Assembly (NCBI GenBank): GCA_021018995.1
Contig: CM037593.1
Location: 9,762,088-9,826,087, forward strand
DNA from: Chloranthus sessilifolius
Taxonomy: Eukaryota > Streptophyta > Magnoliopsida > Chloranthales > Chloranthaceae
Reading direction: 5' to 3'
Length of the DNA: 64,000 bases
The notes beneath the pieces are model-generated. The model saw only the letters and a list, made by a program, of their open reading frames with translations, ran no database searches and was not told where the DNA came from. Of this stretch, positions 37,797 to 50,100 are shown piece after piece; the first letter of the stretch is position 1, and every line of letters begins with the position of its first letter. The position numbers and the translations under genes are program-made.

Positions 37797-38274
37797 TGAT
37801 GGAATCTATATCGATCTATCAATCCAACCATCCAAAATAAACCCTAAGATCTAGGCGCATGATCAATCAAAATAATTAATCAATTATCCATAAATTAGAT
37901 ATACGTGCGCACCTTGAGTGTGAGCCATTAATGGTTGGTTGCCGGTCTTCAACGATCTTCTCGCCTTCGATATCTCCTAGTACAATGAGGATGTTTTTGC
38001 TAATAGGGAGAATTGAATTGTGTCGAGTAAGCGTTGGGACCAGGCACCCCTTATATTTATAGTCAAATAGTTATTTCCCATTAAGGACTTAAAATACTAA
38101 TTATATTGTGATTAGAAATCACAATCATACCATAACTGAAAGACTTACTTATTAGTTACCTATTCTTTTCAAACTCACTGAAATAGCAACTACTCATTGC
38201 AAGATTGATCTTACACCATTCACCGGTCAACGGGTTGATTATAGTGATGGCTACCAAAATAGAAACTTCTAACA
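37797..38274 (-). repeat. 5' LTR of the copia element
   Basis: 478 bp, with the same termini as the copy at 31176. On the minus strand it is followed directly by the primer-binding site (complement at about 37780-37795). Confidence 0.93.
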
Positions 38275-39299
38275 CTATCGTATCCCATGTAGCTCACAAG
38301 CATATCTCATTAACCTGTCACGAGTGTTGTCAATCATCGCTAGCTTGAGGCCTCGACGCTGTCGAGCTATAAGCCCATTGGTACCTTATGTTTGCCTTTG
38401 CAACAATTCACGTACACTAGTGTCTCACGTAGCCCTCAAGTAAGTCCATCCCACATAACACAAGAGCTGTTCGAAGTCCGACCAAGATGTCCTCCCCAAC
38501 CGAGTGAACCGACACATGACTTTCCAAGGGGTCACCCATCATGTGAGCTCGACTCACTTAACTGGCAATCTAATGCCCATACGTCTTAGCATATCCATGC
38601 ACCGCTCCGCCCCGCCTTTGCCCTAATATGGCCCACACATATGCACACTAACTTCCCACTGATTGAAACTCCTCCTGATGATAATCACAACTTGCAAAGT
38701 TGTGAGACAACCTGAAACCTATTGGTTTCATATACCACTACTCATTGGTTGATCTATATTTCTCTCCATACCTGAAACCTATTGGTTTCATATACTACTA
38801 CTCATTGGCTGATCTATATTTCTCTCCATACGTATCCATTTTTCAAATGGTCAATGCTAAACTTCCTTATTGGGAACCCAGCGCAATACCCCCAATTATG
38901 GGTCCAACAAATTTTTTAGCTAACTCAAACGCGTGGAGCACTTTCTTCCCGTGTGCATGCAGGACCCTCTTCTGAGGTACTCTGCCCATCCCGCGTGCCC
39001 ATCGTGGCACCAGCTTGTCTTCACGAAGCCGTTCAATACCAACAATATACCTTTAGGGGTTGAGCTACTCTCCACCAAGGTCCACTTCACCTCATATATG
39101 GTCACTCAACGGACGCATACGACTTGTCCGTTTACCAACTTCCAACGTGTCGTACACCTCTCTCCATCAAGACCCGTTTTCTCTCCATCAAGACCCGTTT
39201 CAAGGCTCCTCATCCTCCATGCTAGAATCATTCGTGTGCCTCCACACATTAATATATGACGAATTCGCCCAGGTGACTTGGAACTCGCTCGAGTAACCA
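38275..39299. repeat. Second copy of the long dispersed repeat, right part
   Basis: It resumes the sequence broken at 31175 and matches about 27985-28870. It has a private 60-bp tandem duplication (38711-38830) and a 20-bp duplication (tctccatcaagacccgtttt, about 39160-39200). Confidence 0.75.
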
Positions 39300-40041
39300 G
39301 AATTCGAATATCAACTAATTAAAAGTCACTCAAGCGACCAATTTAAAGGTTTTATGTATTAAAAGTCGTCCGGGCGAGAATCGCAATGGAAGTCATTTTT
39401 TGCATGGGATTTTGGGATTTTGACTTCTATATTTTGGAGTAACCCTAAAAGGGTTGCAAAGCCTATAAAGTGCAATGTATGACGTGTGACATGTATGGAA
39501 CGGTGACCCATGCATGACGGACCACAGGTGGTGCACCCATCATTCACCCAACACCAACTCTTTTGAACACTTATCATATATGGACCCATCCTTTGACGAT
39601 GAATTTATTCAATAGAGTTGAAACCCCAAACACAAATAAATACGAGAAGAAAAAGACAATTGAAGACTTGAAAAAAGGTGAGAAGTGATGCCACCGATTG
39701 TAAATGTACAAAGAGTTCGACAATTATTAGAAACGAGTGGACAATTAAAACTCGCAAATTAACCCAAAATAGATGCAAAGTACCATTAATAATAGCATTG
39801 ATCCCCATTTACCAACAAGGGCTTTGGTCAAGTCCAAGCGGTTGGACTCTAAATGTGTTTCAACTAATGTTTTTGACCATTGGATGCAAGGGAATCTTGA
39901 CTTTTCTCAGTTATTGGTTTGCAATTCACTTTTGAAACCCATGCATCCAACGGTCTAAAAAATTGGTTGAACCACAATTAGAGTTCAACCAGTTGGACCC
40001 TACTGAACCCCTTACCAACAATTTGTACATATGCTTTGGAC
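39300..40041. other. Non-genic, nothing recognised
   Basis: No conserved coding segment or repeat end was recognised. Confidence 0.4.
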
Positions 40042-40207
40042 TATGGTTCAAAATTTTGGCCAAAATGTTTCGGCTTCAGTCCATACCGAAACCGAAACCC
40101 TAAATCTCGGTACTCAAATGTACTAAGGGGATGTTTTCGGTCGAAATTCAAAATTTCAGTTTCGGTCATTACCAGAGCTGAAACAAAATCCAATTTTTTT
40201 ATCCTTG
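40042..40207. mobile_element. hAT-type MITE, family A
   Basis: Perfect 8-bp duplication ctttggac (40034-40041, 40208-40215). The left end is diverged (TATGGTTCAAAATTTTGG); the right end is TTATCCTTG. The interior has ACCGAAACCGAAA words. Confidence 0.85.
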
Positions 40208-40410
40208 CTTTGGACCACTTAATGAATAGGAACTACCAAGGATGGGAGAGGGAGATTAACCGGAACACCGCCCATGGTGAACGTTTATTTTTTTGTAAAA
40301 TTATTAAATTGTAGGTGCATTTTGGTCATTTTAGTGACTTTCTTTCGGTGACTCCCTTTTCAACAACTCTGCACTGTGCTTGAGAAGATTTGAGTGGTCG
40401 CAACAAGACC

Positions 40411-40665
40411 GCACGGAATACGGAAATCTGAGAGTTTTCTTCTGTAATGGCAAAATTAGCCCTGAGAAATTGGAAAAGTATCATTGACATAGCACCTCTC
40501 CGGCTCTCCCTGGCCTCTTCTTAACTTGTTTAACAAGCCAGCACGGAATACGGAAATCTGAGAGTTTTCTTCTGTAATGGCAAAATTAGCCCTGAGAAAT
40601 TGGAAAAGCATCATTGACATAGCACCTCTCCGGCTCTCCCTGGCCTCTTCTTAACTTGTTTAGAA
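40411..40665. repeat. 130-bp tandem duplication, almost identical copies
   Basis: The unit beginning gcacggaatacggaaatctg occurs at 40411 and 40541. The copies differ at about one base (gtatcattg/gcatcattg), so the duplication is recent or an assembly artefact. Confidence 0.9.
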
Positions 40666-40757
40666 ATGTTGAGCGTAAAAGGAAAAAAAAAATGGCCGCC
40701 GGTTTCGGTCACGAGACAGGGTTAAGATATGAATACGAGACCAAATTTTTCGAAGAC

Positions 40758-40878
40758 CAACGATCAAAATTTCGGTCTTTTTTGCATGGGGGATCAAAAT
40801 TTCGGCCAAATTATCGGATTTCGGTTTCCATTTCGGTCATGTCTGAAGCGGAAATTTCAGCCGAAATTTTGATCCTTG
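40758..40878. mobile_element. hAT-type MITE, family A
   Basis: Ends CAACGATCAAAATTTCGG and CCGAAATTTTGATCCTTG. The flanks cgaagac and cgaagcac differ by one base of length, a decayed duplication. Confidence 0.75.
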
Positions 40879-41009
40879 CGAAGCACAGCATGTTACCGTA
40901 CCAATGTGTCACACGGATTAGCAAATGGAGAAATGATGGCCTGGTTGTGCTCTGCACTTTAACAGTCAGTGCATCCACCATTTACAAATTTGGATAAGTT
41001 CCTACCCAC

Positions 41010-41236
41010 CATGGTATCAAAATCAGTATCAGTCTCAGGTATTAGTTTGACCACGACTGATATGACTCGGCCAATACCGATATGTAGCGGCCTTTTCTTT
41101 TTCTCTTTTTAAATCAACATCTCGGCCGAAACCGAGACGGATCGATTGATACCCGATACATATCGGCTGATACAGTATCGGATATCCGAGTTGGGATACC
41201 AACATGTATCGGTATCAGCCCATTTTTTATACCTTG
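41010..41236. mobile_element. hAT-type MITE, family B
   Basis: Ends CATGGTATCAAAATCAG and TTTTTTATACCTTG, with a perfect 8-bp duplication ctacccac (41002-41009, 41237-41244). The interior is GATACATATCGGCTGATAC words. Confidence 0.92.
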
Positions 41237-41766
41237 CTACCCACAAATGATTTGCTTTGAAGGACCCGACTCTCCTAACCGTTGATTAAACACCAAAATG
41301 GTGTTTAAATGAACATACACCATCAATGGTGTAAGATGTGTAATCCATGTCGTCAAAGTGATAGATCATAGATTGAAGTGCAAAAGGTCCAAAAATGGTA
41401 TTTCAAGGAGCTTTAAACCACTTGATCTGTTGATAATAATATGAACCATTGTTTTCGGTTTTAATGACTGATATTAAAGCTTATCAATTGGATGGTTCAC
41501 ATCCGCTTATAGGCATGTTTCTTCAGGCTGAAATATGGTCCAATGATGGACTCTACTTAGTAATTTTGTTTGATGACAGATGTGCGCCAAATGGCATAAT
41601 GAAAAATCACATTTCAATGGCGTGTGCTAAAAAAATATTAACTTTTATGATATAAGATCATTTAAACACCATCTATGTTACTGCATATAATAAGCCTGCC
41701 ATTGCTATTTGCGTAAATCGTATACCATCAAGAACCCTCTAAAAGGATTGATTGATGGAGTACAGC

Positions 41767-41907
41767 CAAAGGATCAAAATTTCGGCCGAAAACCGAAAAT
41801 TTGGTCGAAATTTTAGATCCCATACAAATTTTGACGGAAATTTCGGTCCAAATTATCATTTTGATGGAGATCGAAACCAATAATTTCGGCCGAAATTTTG
41901 ATCCTTG
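41767..41907. mobile_element. hAT-type MITE, family A
   Basis: Ends CAAAGGATCAAAATTTCGG and CCGAAATTTTGATCCTTG. Left flank agtacagc and a near-right agtatagc (3 bp further out) look like a decayed duplication. Confidence 0.75.
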
Positions 41908-41960
41908 AGTAGTATAGCTGTAGCCCATTTCAAAATCAAACTTCAACATGGTTTGCTCTA

Positions 41961-42165
41961 TTTTTTTTTTGATAACCTGAGTATCCGGGCCTCTTAGAAC
42001 ACCCGCCTAACCCCAGGAGCACATGCGCACCGCAAATTCAGCACATGTCAAGTCAGCACAAGATATAAATCCCTAGGGTGGCCTCAAGGGGGGGAGAGGA
42101 TTCGAACTCAGGTCTCCTGTTTTTGGAAGCTGGTACCTGGCCAGCTCACCTGACCCCTTTGAGGT
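41961..42165 (-). mobile_element. tRNA-derived SINE with 12-bp target duplication
   Basis: On the minus strand it runs from a tRNA-like head with a box-B-like GAGTTCGAATCC to the tail segment GGGTGTTCTAAGAGGCCCGGATA and a poly(A) run. A perfect 12-bp duplication, tggtttgctcta, flanks it (41949-41960, 42166-42177), as expected for LINE-driven retrotransposition. Confidence 0.88.
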
Positions 42166-42177
42166 TGGTTTGCTCTA

Positions 42178-42770
42178 ATTATTGGTAAAGGGTAAGCACC
42201 TACAAAAATCTTTGAGAGTATCTATGCCAAAGACAACTGACATGTCATTGAATCTGACCATGGATATCCTTTTCACCCCCCATTGGCACCATTAATCTTG
42301 ACATTATGGGTGTACTATCCAATGATTGCCATTAATCTTGAAATCATGGGTGTACTATCTGACGGTCGCCATTAATCTTAAAATCATGAGTGTACTATCG
42401 GATGGTCATGTGGAACACATTCTAAAAAGTGACCTAATATATAAGGTTTGGGTATGATGAGTGACGTGGTTTGGTGTTTCGGTCACTTGTTTGGAATGTA
42501 TCATTTAGAATTAAAAAAATTAGTCATATTATATAGTACACCTATTATCTTAAGATCCATCGCGGGGAACATTGGGACAAAACATTTTCTATGATTTAAA
42601 GCGGGCCCTCAAAGATTTGGTATTGATAAATCAATTCAAATGCGTAGATGCTGTAAGATTTATAAAAAAATAAATAAATAACAAGATGTTGTAAGATTTA
42701 TGTGAATAGCAGCTGCTGCATTGAAGTGCAGGTTCAAACGGTTTTAAAACCTTTGGATGCAAATTTGAAG
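42178..42770. other. Non-genic; degraded foldback words
   Basis: Three short copies of 'ccattaatcttgaaatcatgggtgtactat' (about 42285-42400) and words shared with the foldback elements at 12-14 kb are present. No boundaries could be set. Confidence 0.45.
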
Positions 42771-42780
42771 TAGAAAGCCA

Positions 42781-43072
42781 TCCAACAGAAGGACCGCACC
42801 TCAAGAAGTGGAGGCCCCAAGTTTGAATCCCAACCCGTATTGGCCACCCCCAAGGATCTCTCCCTACTTACCTGGTATGTGTGATGTGCAGGTGTTACAC
42901 ATGCCCGGTGATTTAGTGGGGTGCCCACCCCCTATTGGCCATCTGCAGGGATTTATCCCTACTTACTTGGTATGTGTGATGCGGATGTTGCACGTGCTAG
43001 GTGAATTAGTTGGGTGCTCTAAAAGGCCCGGATAAGTCATTTTAAAAAATAAATAAAAAAATAAATAAAAAC
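42781..43072 (+). mobile_element. SINE with internally duplicated body
   Basis: A box-B-like AAGTTTGAATCCC is followed by two copies of a roughly 92-bp body (tattggcca...tccctacttac...ggtatgtgtgatg, near 42838 and 42932). It ends with GGGTGCTCTAAAAGGCCCGGATA and an A-rich tail. Flanking tagaaagc (42771-42778; about 43074-43081) fits a short target duplication. It shares its 3' end with the SINE at 41961. Confidence 0.75.
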
Positions 43073-43934
43073 ATAGAAAGCAATTGTAGTATGGTCTTAA
43101 ACATTTTATGTATCTATGATACTAGATGAAAACATAGTTAGATGGCTATAACCGAGTAGTCTTCAGTTTCGTCGCACAGCATACTAAGTTTCACAAGTGC
43201 TATAGCTACATGTCAGTTTTAAGCGTAGTTTCCAAGTTAGAATCCCTTCTTCTGAAACGTTTAAAGCGGATTGACCCCTACCGCATAGTTAACAAGACGG
43301 AATTTGATGAAAAATCGGAGGGCAACAAAAAGTAATGAATAAATTTTAAAATATCAAAAGTGATAGTTTTTGAGAAAAAATTGTTAAAATTTCTTTTTAA
43401 AATGAAAAATTTGTGGTTTCTTTTATTAAAAAACAAGCCCTTTTATGAGAAAAAATGCGCACGCGTTTAAAACGTGTTTTTAAAAAAACAATTTTGGTAA
43501 CCATGCCCTATTGAGCTCCATATAGAGTTCAAGGCTTCAAGCAGACAGAACACAACCCTCTAAAGAGGTTGGAGGGTTGACAATATTGCAACCTTCAGAT
43601 CACAGTTTTGACTTTTGATTTTGGAATGTAATTCATGATGAGTCGGAATTAGGTGCACCAAGGTCAGTGAATGGATAAATCTCCCTCAAGACAGTATTGC
43701 TTGGACAGAAAATGAAACTGCCGCATAAGCAAGAAAGGGGGAAGGGCCACATAGAGAGGATCAAAATGTTGAGAGCAAAAATGGAGGTGTCAAGCAAACT
43801 GACATATTTTATGTCAACTTGTTTCGATTATTGCAGTACAAATATTTTATGTCCTTTGAATGATTAACTGAAACGCAATAAGAATTTCATGGGACTGTAA
43901 CAACAAAATCAAACTCTTACAGAGAGTCAGTCAT
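43073..43934. other. 3' flank of SURF1, nothing recognised
   Basis: No coding segment is recognised. The SURF1 3' untranslated region should begin below 43935 on the minus strand. Confidence 0.4.
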
Positions 43935-44084
43935 CTATTTTCTGCTCCTCTTTGGTGATATTCTCTTGCCAGCCATGAAGGTTACTGCCGCTGATAGAGA
44001 GTACCTGTAGAATAAATTACAAGCACAATAAGTACCCAAGGTATCAAAATATCTTAAAACCTAAATCAATATCAAACTGTTTCG

Positions 44085-44175
<91 letters not shown>

Positions 44176-47100
44176 CAACCCAGAGCCTTGGGAAAAAGCT
44201 GAAGTAAGGGGTAAAAGAGAATAAAAGGAAATCACCAAACAAGCAAGCAACCCAAAAGGGACAACCCCAAACCCCCCACCCCAATTTTTTTGAAATGTCT
44301 TTTTTCGGTCAATTTCCAGCCACTGTATTAGGCTATCCAAACCATAGAAAATAAAGGAATCCCATGGATTCCTACAAGCTCAGAAACCATAGGAATTCAT
44401 AGGATTCATAAAAGCAAATCCGCCATTTTCCTGAACTTTTATCCAAACAGACCAGACCCTAAAAGAATCAAAACTTTTACAAATCAACGCACATCAGATA
44501 TCGCGTACCTCAATAAGCCCTTCAATCGTCCTCATCATCCTTTTATTTCAGAAGATTCTAGAATTCCTCTCATTCCAAATATCACCCAAGACACACAAGC
44601 AGAACCAATATCCAAGTATGCGACCACTTTGAATAAGCGGCGCTAAACCCCCATCCCACTAATAAAGTTCAAATGTCAAACACATCAAAATTGGAGAAAA
44701 TATTGTCAAAGGTCATATGCAGCTTGCAGTGTCTCATGAAATGGTCCACCAATTCTCCTCCATTGATTACAAAACACATCGATTTGACATTTAGAAGTTG
44801 CATTTTTTAGACGATCCTGCATTGAAAATTTGTTCCATTTTATCCAAAGAAAACATTGGAAGGAACTGGAATATCCTAAATTTTGTCCACTGAATATCTC
44901 ATTATGCATGCCTGAACACAAAAAATGATAATTGAAATCGAGTGGTTTTATTCCCAAGAGTTTGAAATTTTGAATGGGGAACAGACCGGTTCACTTAGTG
45001 TGATTGGGCAAAACTACTCACACTAAAAAAGGCCAAACCTGCAATTTCACTGATTTGCATGCTCATAAGAGCTGTGCACTTCCCAAGGTTTACCATTTTA
45101 GAAGTAGGAAATTGATCCTTCACACTTGAGAGTGAACAGGTTGATTATCCTTTACTGCCTCTATCCCGAAACTCTACTATCCATCTTGGACAATGGGGCA
45201 TAAGCCTCTAACTTATCCAAGTTCCTAAAAAAACTGCAACAAAATAATCCCTCAAGTCCTTTGTACAGAATATGCCATGACATTTTACACCCAACTCTTT
45301 CTGAGATCCTACAAGTTGACACCCATTTTGGTGTCACAAGATTATACAAATCAACTAACCCAAGCAAAACTACATCAACCTGCCAAGATCTTCTGGATGC
45401 GACTTCCATATATTGATATATGCATGATAATTATATACTTGTATAAGACTTAACATATGATATATTTTCTACTTGATATATTTAAGATCATGGACACCCC
45501 TAATGAGGTGGCATATTCCAGAATGTTTGAGGGTCTATGTTCTTATCCCAACTGTCAAATGGGTCATGGTTCTCATCTTCGTAACCAGATGGGAATCATA
45601 TGTGGCCTGTTGGGCCCGCCTAAGTTATTGTATGATCAATCCATAGTTCTGTCATTCTAGCCATTATCCACATGATGGATGCATTGTAGTGCATCTGATC
45701 GTTGACTTCATATTTTCCGATTATATGACTTCACATACCACTGGAGATAGAATATACATGTACCTCTACCAAGAGACTCAATCCTGCAGCCCAATTTGAC
45801 TATCCACAGGTAGCTCTCCCTATGCAAAAACTTGATTAGAGCATCTTTGAACTTGCATAGTCCTTCAGAGTTCAGACATTCAGGAATATCCCACCTCATG
45901 AAGAAGATGAACTAATGGAGAAAGTGAATTTGCTGGTGTATCTCTACCACGTGATTTTCGGTCTCGATCAATGGTGATCAAGAGGGCTTCTTACATTCCT
46001 CCCGTCAATTGCGGCAAGGGATCCTTCATCCCTTTTCTCTGCACTATTGCAGCTAATGCCATTGTTCTCCTCATTAGGAATGCATCCGACACTCTTTCTG
46101 AGAGGCCTTGGTTTTGGCCCTTCTGGCAGAGCTGTGTCATACCTACAATATAGATGATTAGAAAATTTATAGAAGCCGAAAGGGACTAAGCCCGGGCTTT
46201 TCGCTTCGTTATATGTGCTATTGAGAAGGGAACTGGCCAGAAATTTAACAACCTGTATAAATCTAGGGTAAGTGGAATCAATGTGGAGGAATTTGGCGAT
46301 GAGATTTGTTGATATCCTTTATTGCAATCACTGCTCTCTTACAATTACATACCTCGGGTTGTTTCTTACTATAGGCTCCTTGAGTGTGTCTAATTGGGAA
46401 TCATGGGAATGCTCAAATGCAAGCCAACTATGAACTATTTCTCCTACAGATCAGAAGTTCTCCTTACATGAGAATGATGATGATTTGTTTTCAGACCCAC
46501 ATGAGTACCAGCGATTAGTGGGACGTTGTTGACTCGGAATTTTTAATTTTTTATTAGACGTCGGGAAGTTCTACTTTCTTCTTCTTAGTCTCAAATCTCA
46601 TATATAATGAATTAATGAAATGGATTAAGAGAGGAAACTCTATTTATAAGTTTCCTATTTAAGACCTACTCTAACTAGGACTTAAAGTCCAAACTAAGCC
46701 AAAGAGTGTGACCCACGCATGGACCTTCTTATGTGAGCCCTCTTCCCACTCTCTCTAGCCCTCACATTTTTCTCTCTTTCTCTCATTTAATGGCCCACGC
46801 AGGCCACTTTCCTCTCTTTTCTAATGACCCACGCAGGCCAATCCCGCTTCCTTCTTTTTCTCTCTATCTTCTTTCTTTTACATTTCCCTTCTCTTATGGC
46901 CCACACAGGACCCATGCGTGGGCCATCCCTCTCCATCTCCTTTCTTTCATCCTCCTTTCTCCCTCTGTCTCAACACTGCCCATGACATTTTTTTCTCTCT
47001 TCTCTTCTACTTTTTCTCTCTTTTCTTTCTCTCTTCAAGAGCCCACACAGGTCACCCGCATGGGCCATCTCTTTTCTCTCATCATTTCACCTCTTTGTCT

Positions 47101-50100
47101 CAACACTGCCCACGCCAGGACCCACCTACATGGGCCATTCCATTTTCTTCTCTCTTCTCTTATTCTCCTACTTTTTCTCTCTCTATTATCTTTCTCTCTT
47201 CAATACTAGTGTGGACCATCTCTTTCCCATCTCTCATTTCTTTTCTCTTTCTCGTCTCTTTTTCTCTTGAAATATGGCCCATGCAGGTCATCTACGTGGG
47301 TCATCTCCTCTTTCCTCTCTCAATGTCTGATTCTCTTTCAAATGGCCCACGCAGCAAATAACCACCCCGGTATGCCAGATATCTCGAGAAGACTCTTCTC
47401 TCAATCCGCGTGACTTTTGCTCAAACGATCATCATACGAGATCGAAACAAGATCCTACGGCAGATTTATTACATGTTGACCAAATCTTGTAATTTTGGTC
47501 AAATCCAATGGTGAACTCGTTGACTTTGGTCAAACGATCATAATACGAAATCGTAACGGGATCTAACGGTCAATTTGTTACATGTTGACCAAAATCTTAT
47601 GATTTTGATCAAATATAAAGGTGGACTTGTTGACTTTTAGCAAACGGTCATAATACGAGGCCGTAATACGATCCAATGGTGAATTTATCATGTATTGATC
47701 AAATCTCATGATTTTGGTCAAATCCAACGATGGATTCATTAACTTTATGTTAAACGATCATATTACAAGATCATTACATGATCTAATGGTGAAATCATCA
47801 CAAAATAACCTATAATGATAAAATCCTAAGGAATTTAATGAAATCCGACCCGTGATTAGATACCCCGTAACCAAAAGTGCTAATTCTTTGGATACCAGAC
47901 ATCAGAAAATAGACCCAATGATTGAATTCGTCTTACAGACAAGTGAGCATGAATTCATTATGAGACTCATCCATGAACTCCTCATGCCCATATCTAACCA
48001 TGCCTATAGATAGGATGGGTCTAACTACCGGAGAAAGGGATCTTTCATCCGACATCATTTATGTCACATCGCCTGAGTCCTTGATGAAGAGAGCATATTG
48101 CGCATCCATCTCATACCATGAAGACGAAGATATTAATGAAGCCTTAGACTTGGGATTTATTTTGTTTATTTTGGAGATGTAATTACTTTACCTTTCTTTA
48201 GTAGCTTGTAATCAGAGGTATTCAATTTTGATGTAATTCACGAGGAATCAATTGCAATACCTGGAAGTGTAAACTCTACCATTTTCAATAAAGCCCTCTC
48301 CTAGCGAGCAGAAATTTGTTATGATTGATTTTTGTTGGATTTATATTTTACACAAATTTGTTGTTTACAGACATCTCATCTATTTCATACTTACGGGGCC
48401 TGACATAACATTGATTATCAGTTTAGTGGGACAATTTATGCATGCTCCATGTACCACTCATCTTGTTGTTGTCCATCGCATTCTCTGAAAGTCTAGTCTG
48501 GGTTATAGCTTCGTATATTGATCTCATGGCCATATGAGTATTTCTGGATACACAGACACGGATTGTGCAAGATCTTCCATTGATCGTTGTTCCACATCAG
48601 GCTCTTGTGTTTTTCTTGGAGGCAACTTAGTTGCATGGAAAAATAAGAAGCAATCTGTCATTTCTATATCTAGTGTTGAACCCGAGTACAGGGCCACTAC
48701 CCATGACAAGTGCGATTTTATGACCGCACTCTCCTATCAAAGTTTGGATTTCCTCCTAGGGACTCCACACCACTTAACTTTAACAATTAAGCTGCTCTCT
48801 TGATTCCATTCTACACGAGAGGTCAATAAATGTTGACGAAGATATTCACTTTGTTCGGGAAAAAGTACGGATGATTCTTTAGAGCTTATTGATGTTTCTT
48901 CCTCACAGCAACTCGCTGATATATTGTCTAAAGTTGTCTCTTTATAAGTATGATCAAGTTGGGCAAGTTAGAATGTTCATGCTCCAGCTTGAGGCGTAGA
49001 GTTGGTGTAGTTATTATGTAATTAGTTTAGCCTGTGTGGTGTGTAGACCACAATATTAGGTGTGCATCTACATTTATGTTCACTTAATATAAAAGCTAGA
49101 AGGGCTCCTCTTCTTACTAAGATTTTCCCATTCCATCATCTTTATACTTCTTAACGCTAACCTTAAACCCTAATCTCTTCTCTTCCAATCTCCTTCTCTA
49201 CTCAATATGCCCTCCTGCTTTAGAATCTTGCTCCCGCTCTTGCTTCCAAACATAAAATAGCTTAATTCAAAGATTAAAATATCGAGTTGAATTTCGGTTT
49301 TGGGCATGACCGAAATCCGAAATTTCAGCCAAAATTTTGAAACCCATACAATGAAATCTGAAATTTTGGGTTTCGGTTTCGGGCATACCCATTGTAGTCA
49401 AATGGCATATGCGACCCTATGCGATGGCATAGGGCCATCGCATATGCGGTTTGCATATGCCATTATACCATGGCATAACTTCTTTTTTTTTTCAAAAAAT
49501 TCCCAAAAAAATCTCAAAGTTCCCCATATTGATCAATAATATGTTTTATATTATGTTTGGATTCTATTAATTTTGTAGTGTATAGAATGCGAAATAAAAG
49601 TATATAATATAAGTATATAACCCATAAGTTATAAGGGAAAATATAAAATTCATTAACGTTAAACAAAATAGTACAAAAATGAACATCGGAACATACAAAA
49701 AAGAAGGAAAAGAGTAAATTCTAAGTTCTAACCCACAATGGTACATCTCCATAAGGTTGAAGGGAAAATATAAATTTCATTAAAAAATAAGTTTAAATAG
49801 TACAAAAATACAGGGGACCATACAAAATAGAAGGAAAGGACTAAAGAGAAAAATGACTGTAGAATGAGGAGCATTACGAAAAAGAAACCCCCTATTTATA
49901 GGGCTTGGGGAAGCTTGAAAAGCAAAGATAGAAAATAAAAATAAAAAATAAAAACTTTCAGTGGAGAAGTATGCCATGGCATACACTGTATGCGATGGCA
50001 TACAGTCGCATATGCGACAGTATGCCATGGCATACTATTGTATGCGATGGCATACTTACTTGTATCGCATATACCATCATGGCATGCAATACAGCCATCC

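Larger units (their letters stand above)
31176..38274 (-). mobile_element. Ty1/copia LTR retrotransposon, full-length structure, decayed coding
   Basis: Two 478-bp LTRs (TG...CA on the minus strand) bound a 6.1-kb interior. The primer site TTGGTATCAAAGC (initiator-Met tRNA type) follows the 5' LTR on the minus strand, and a GTCAAGTGGGAGAC polypurine tract precedes the 3' LTR. Minus-strand pieces appear in copia order: a gag zinc knuckle (35.4 kb), a protease-like WWIDSS segment, integrase-region sequence (about 33.8-34.8 kb), reverse transcriptase with YVDD (33.0 kb), and RNase H with TDPLTKGLP (32.1 kb). Stops and frameshifts break it. The knuckle has lost its last cysteine (Tyr instead) and the protease DSG reads DSS. 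Flanking ctat is shared by both ends. By hand I count about 34 LTR differences (roughly 93% identity), so it is not young. Confidence 0.93.

Noticed and set aside
44044-44340. Open frames with Leu-Ser and Tyr-Ile repeats
   Set aside because: They are translations of the (TA)n(GA)n microsatellite.
46733-47361. Two overlapping open frames of about 150 codons
   Set aside because: They lie in a pyrimidine-rich repeated tract; Ser/Leu/Phe/Pro-rich low-complexity translations come from composition.
47422-47850. Regularly spaced repeats that might suggest a CRISPR-like array
   Set aside because: The whole 110-bp unit repeats without unique spacers, and the DNA is plant nuclear.
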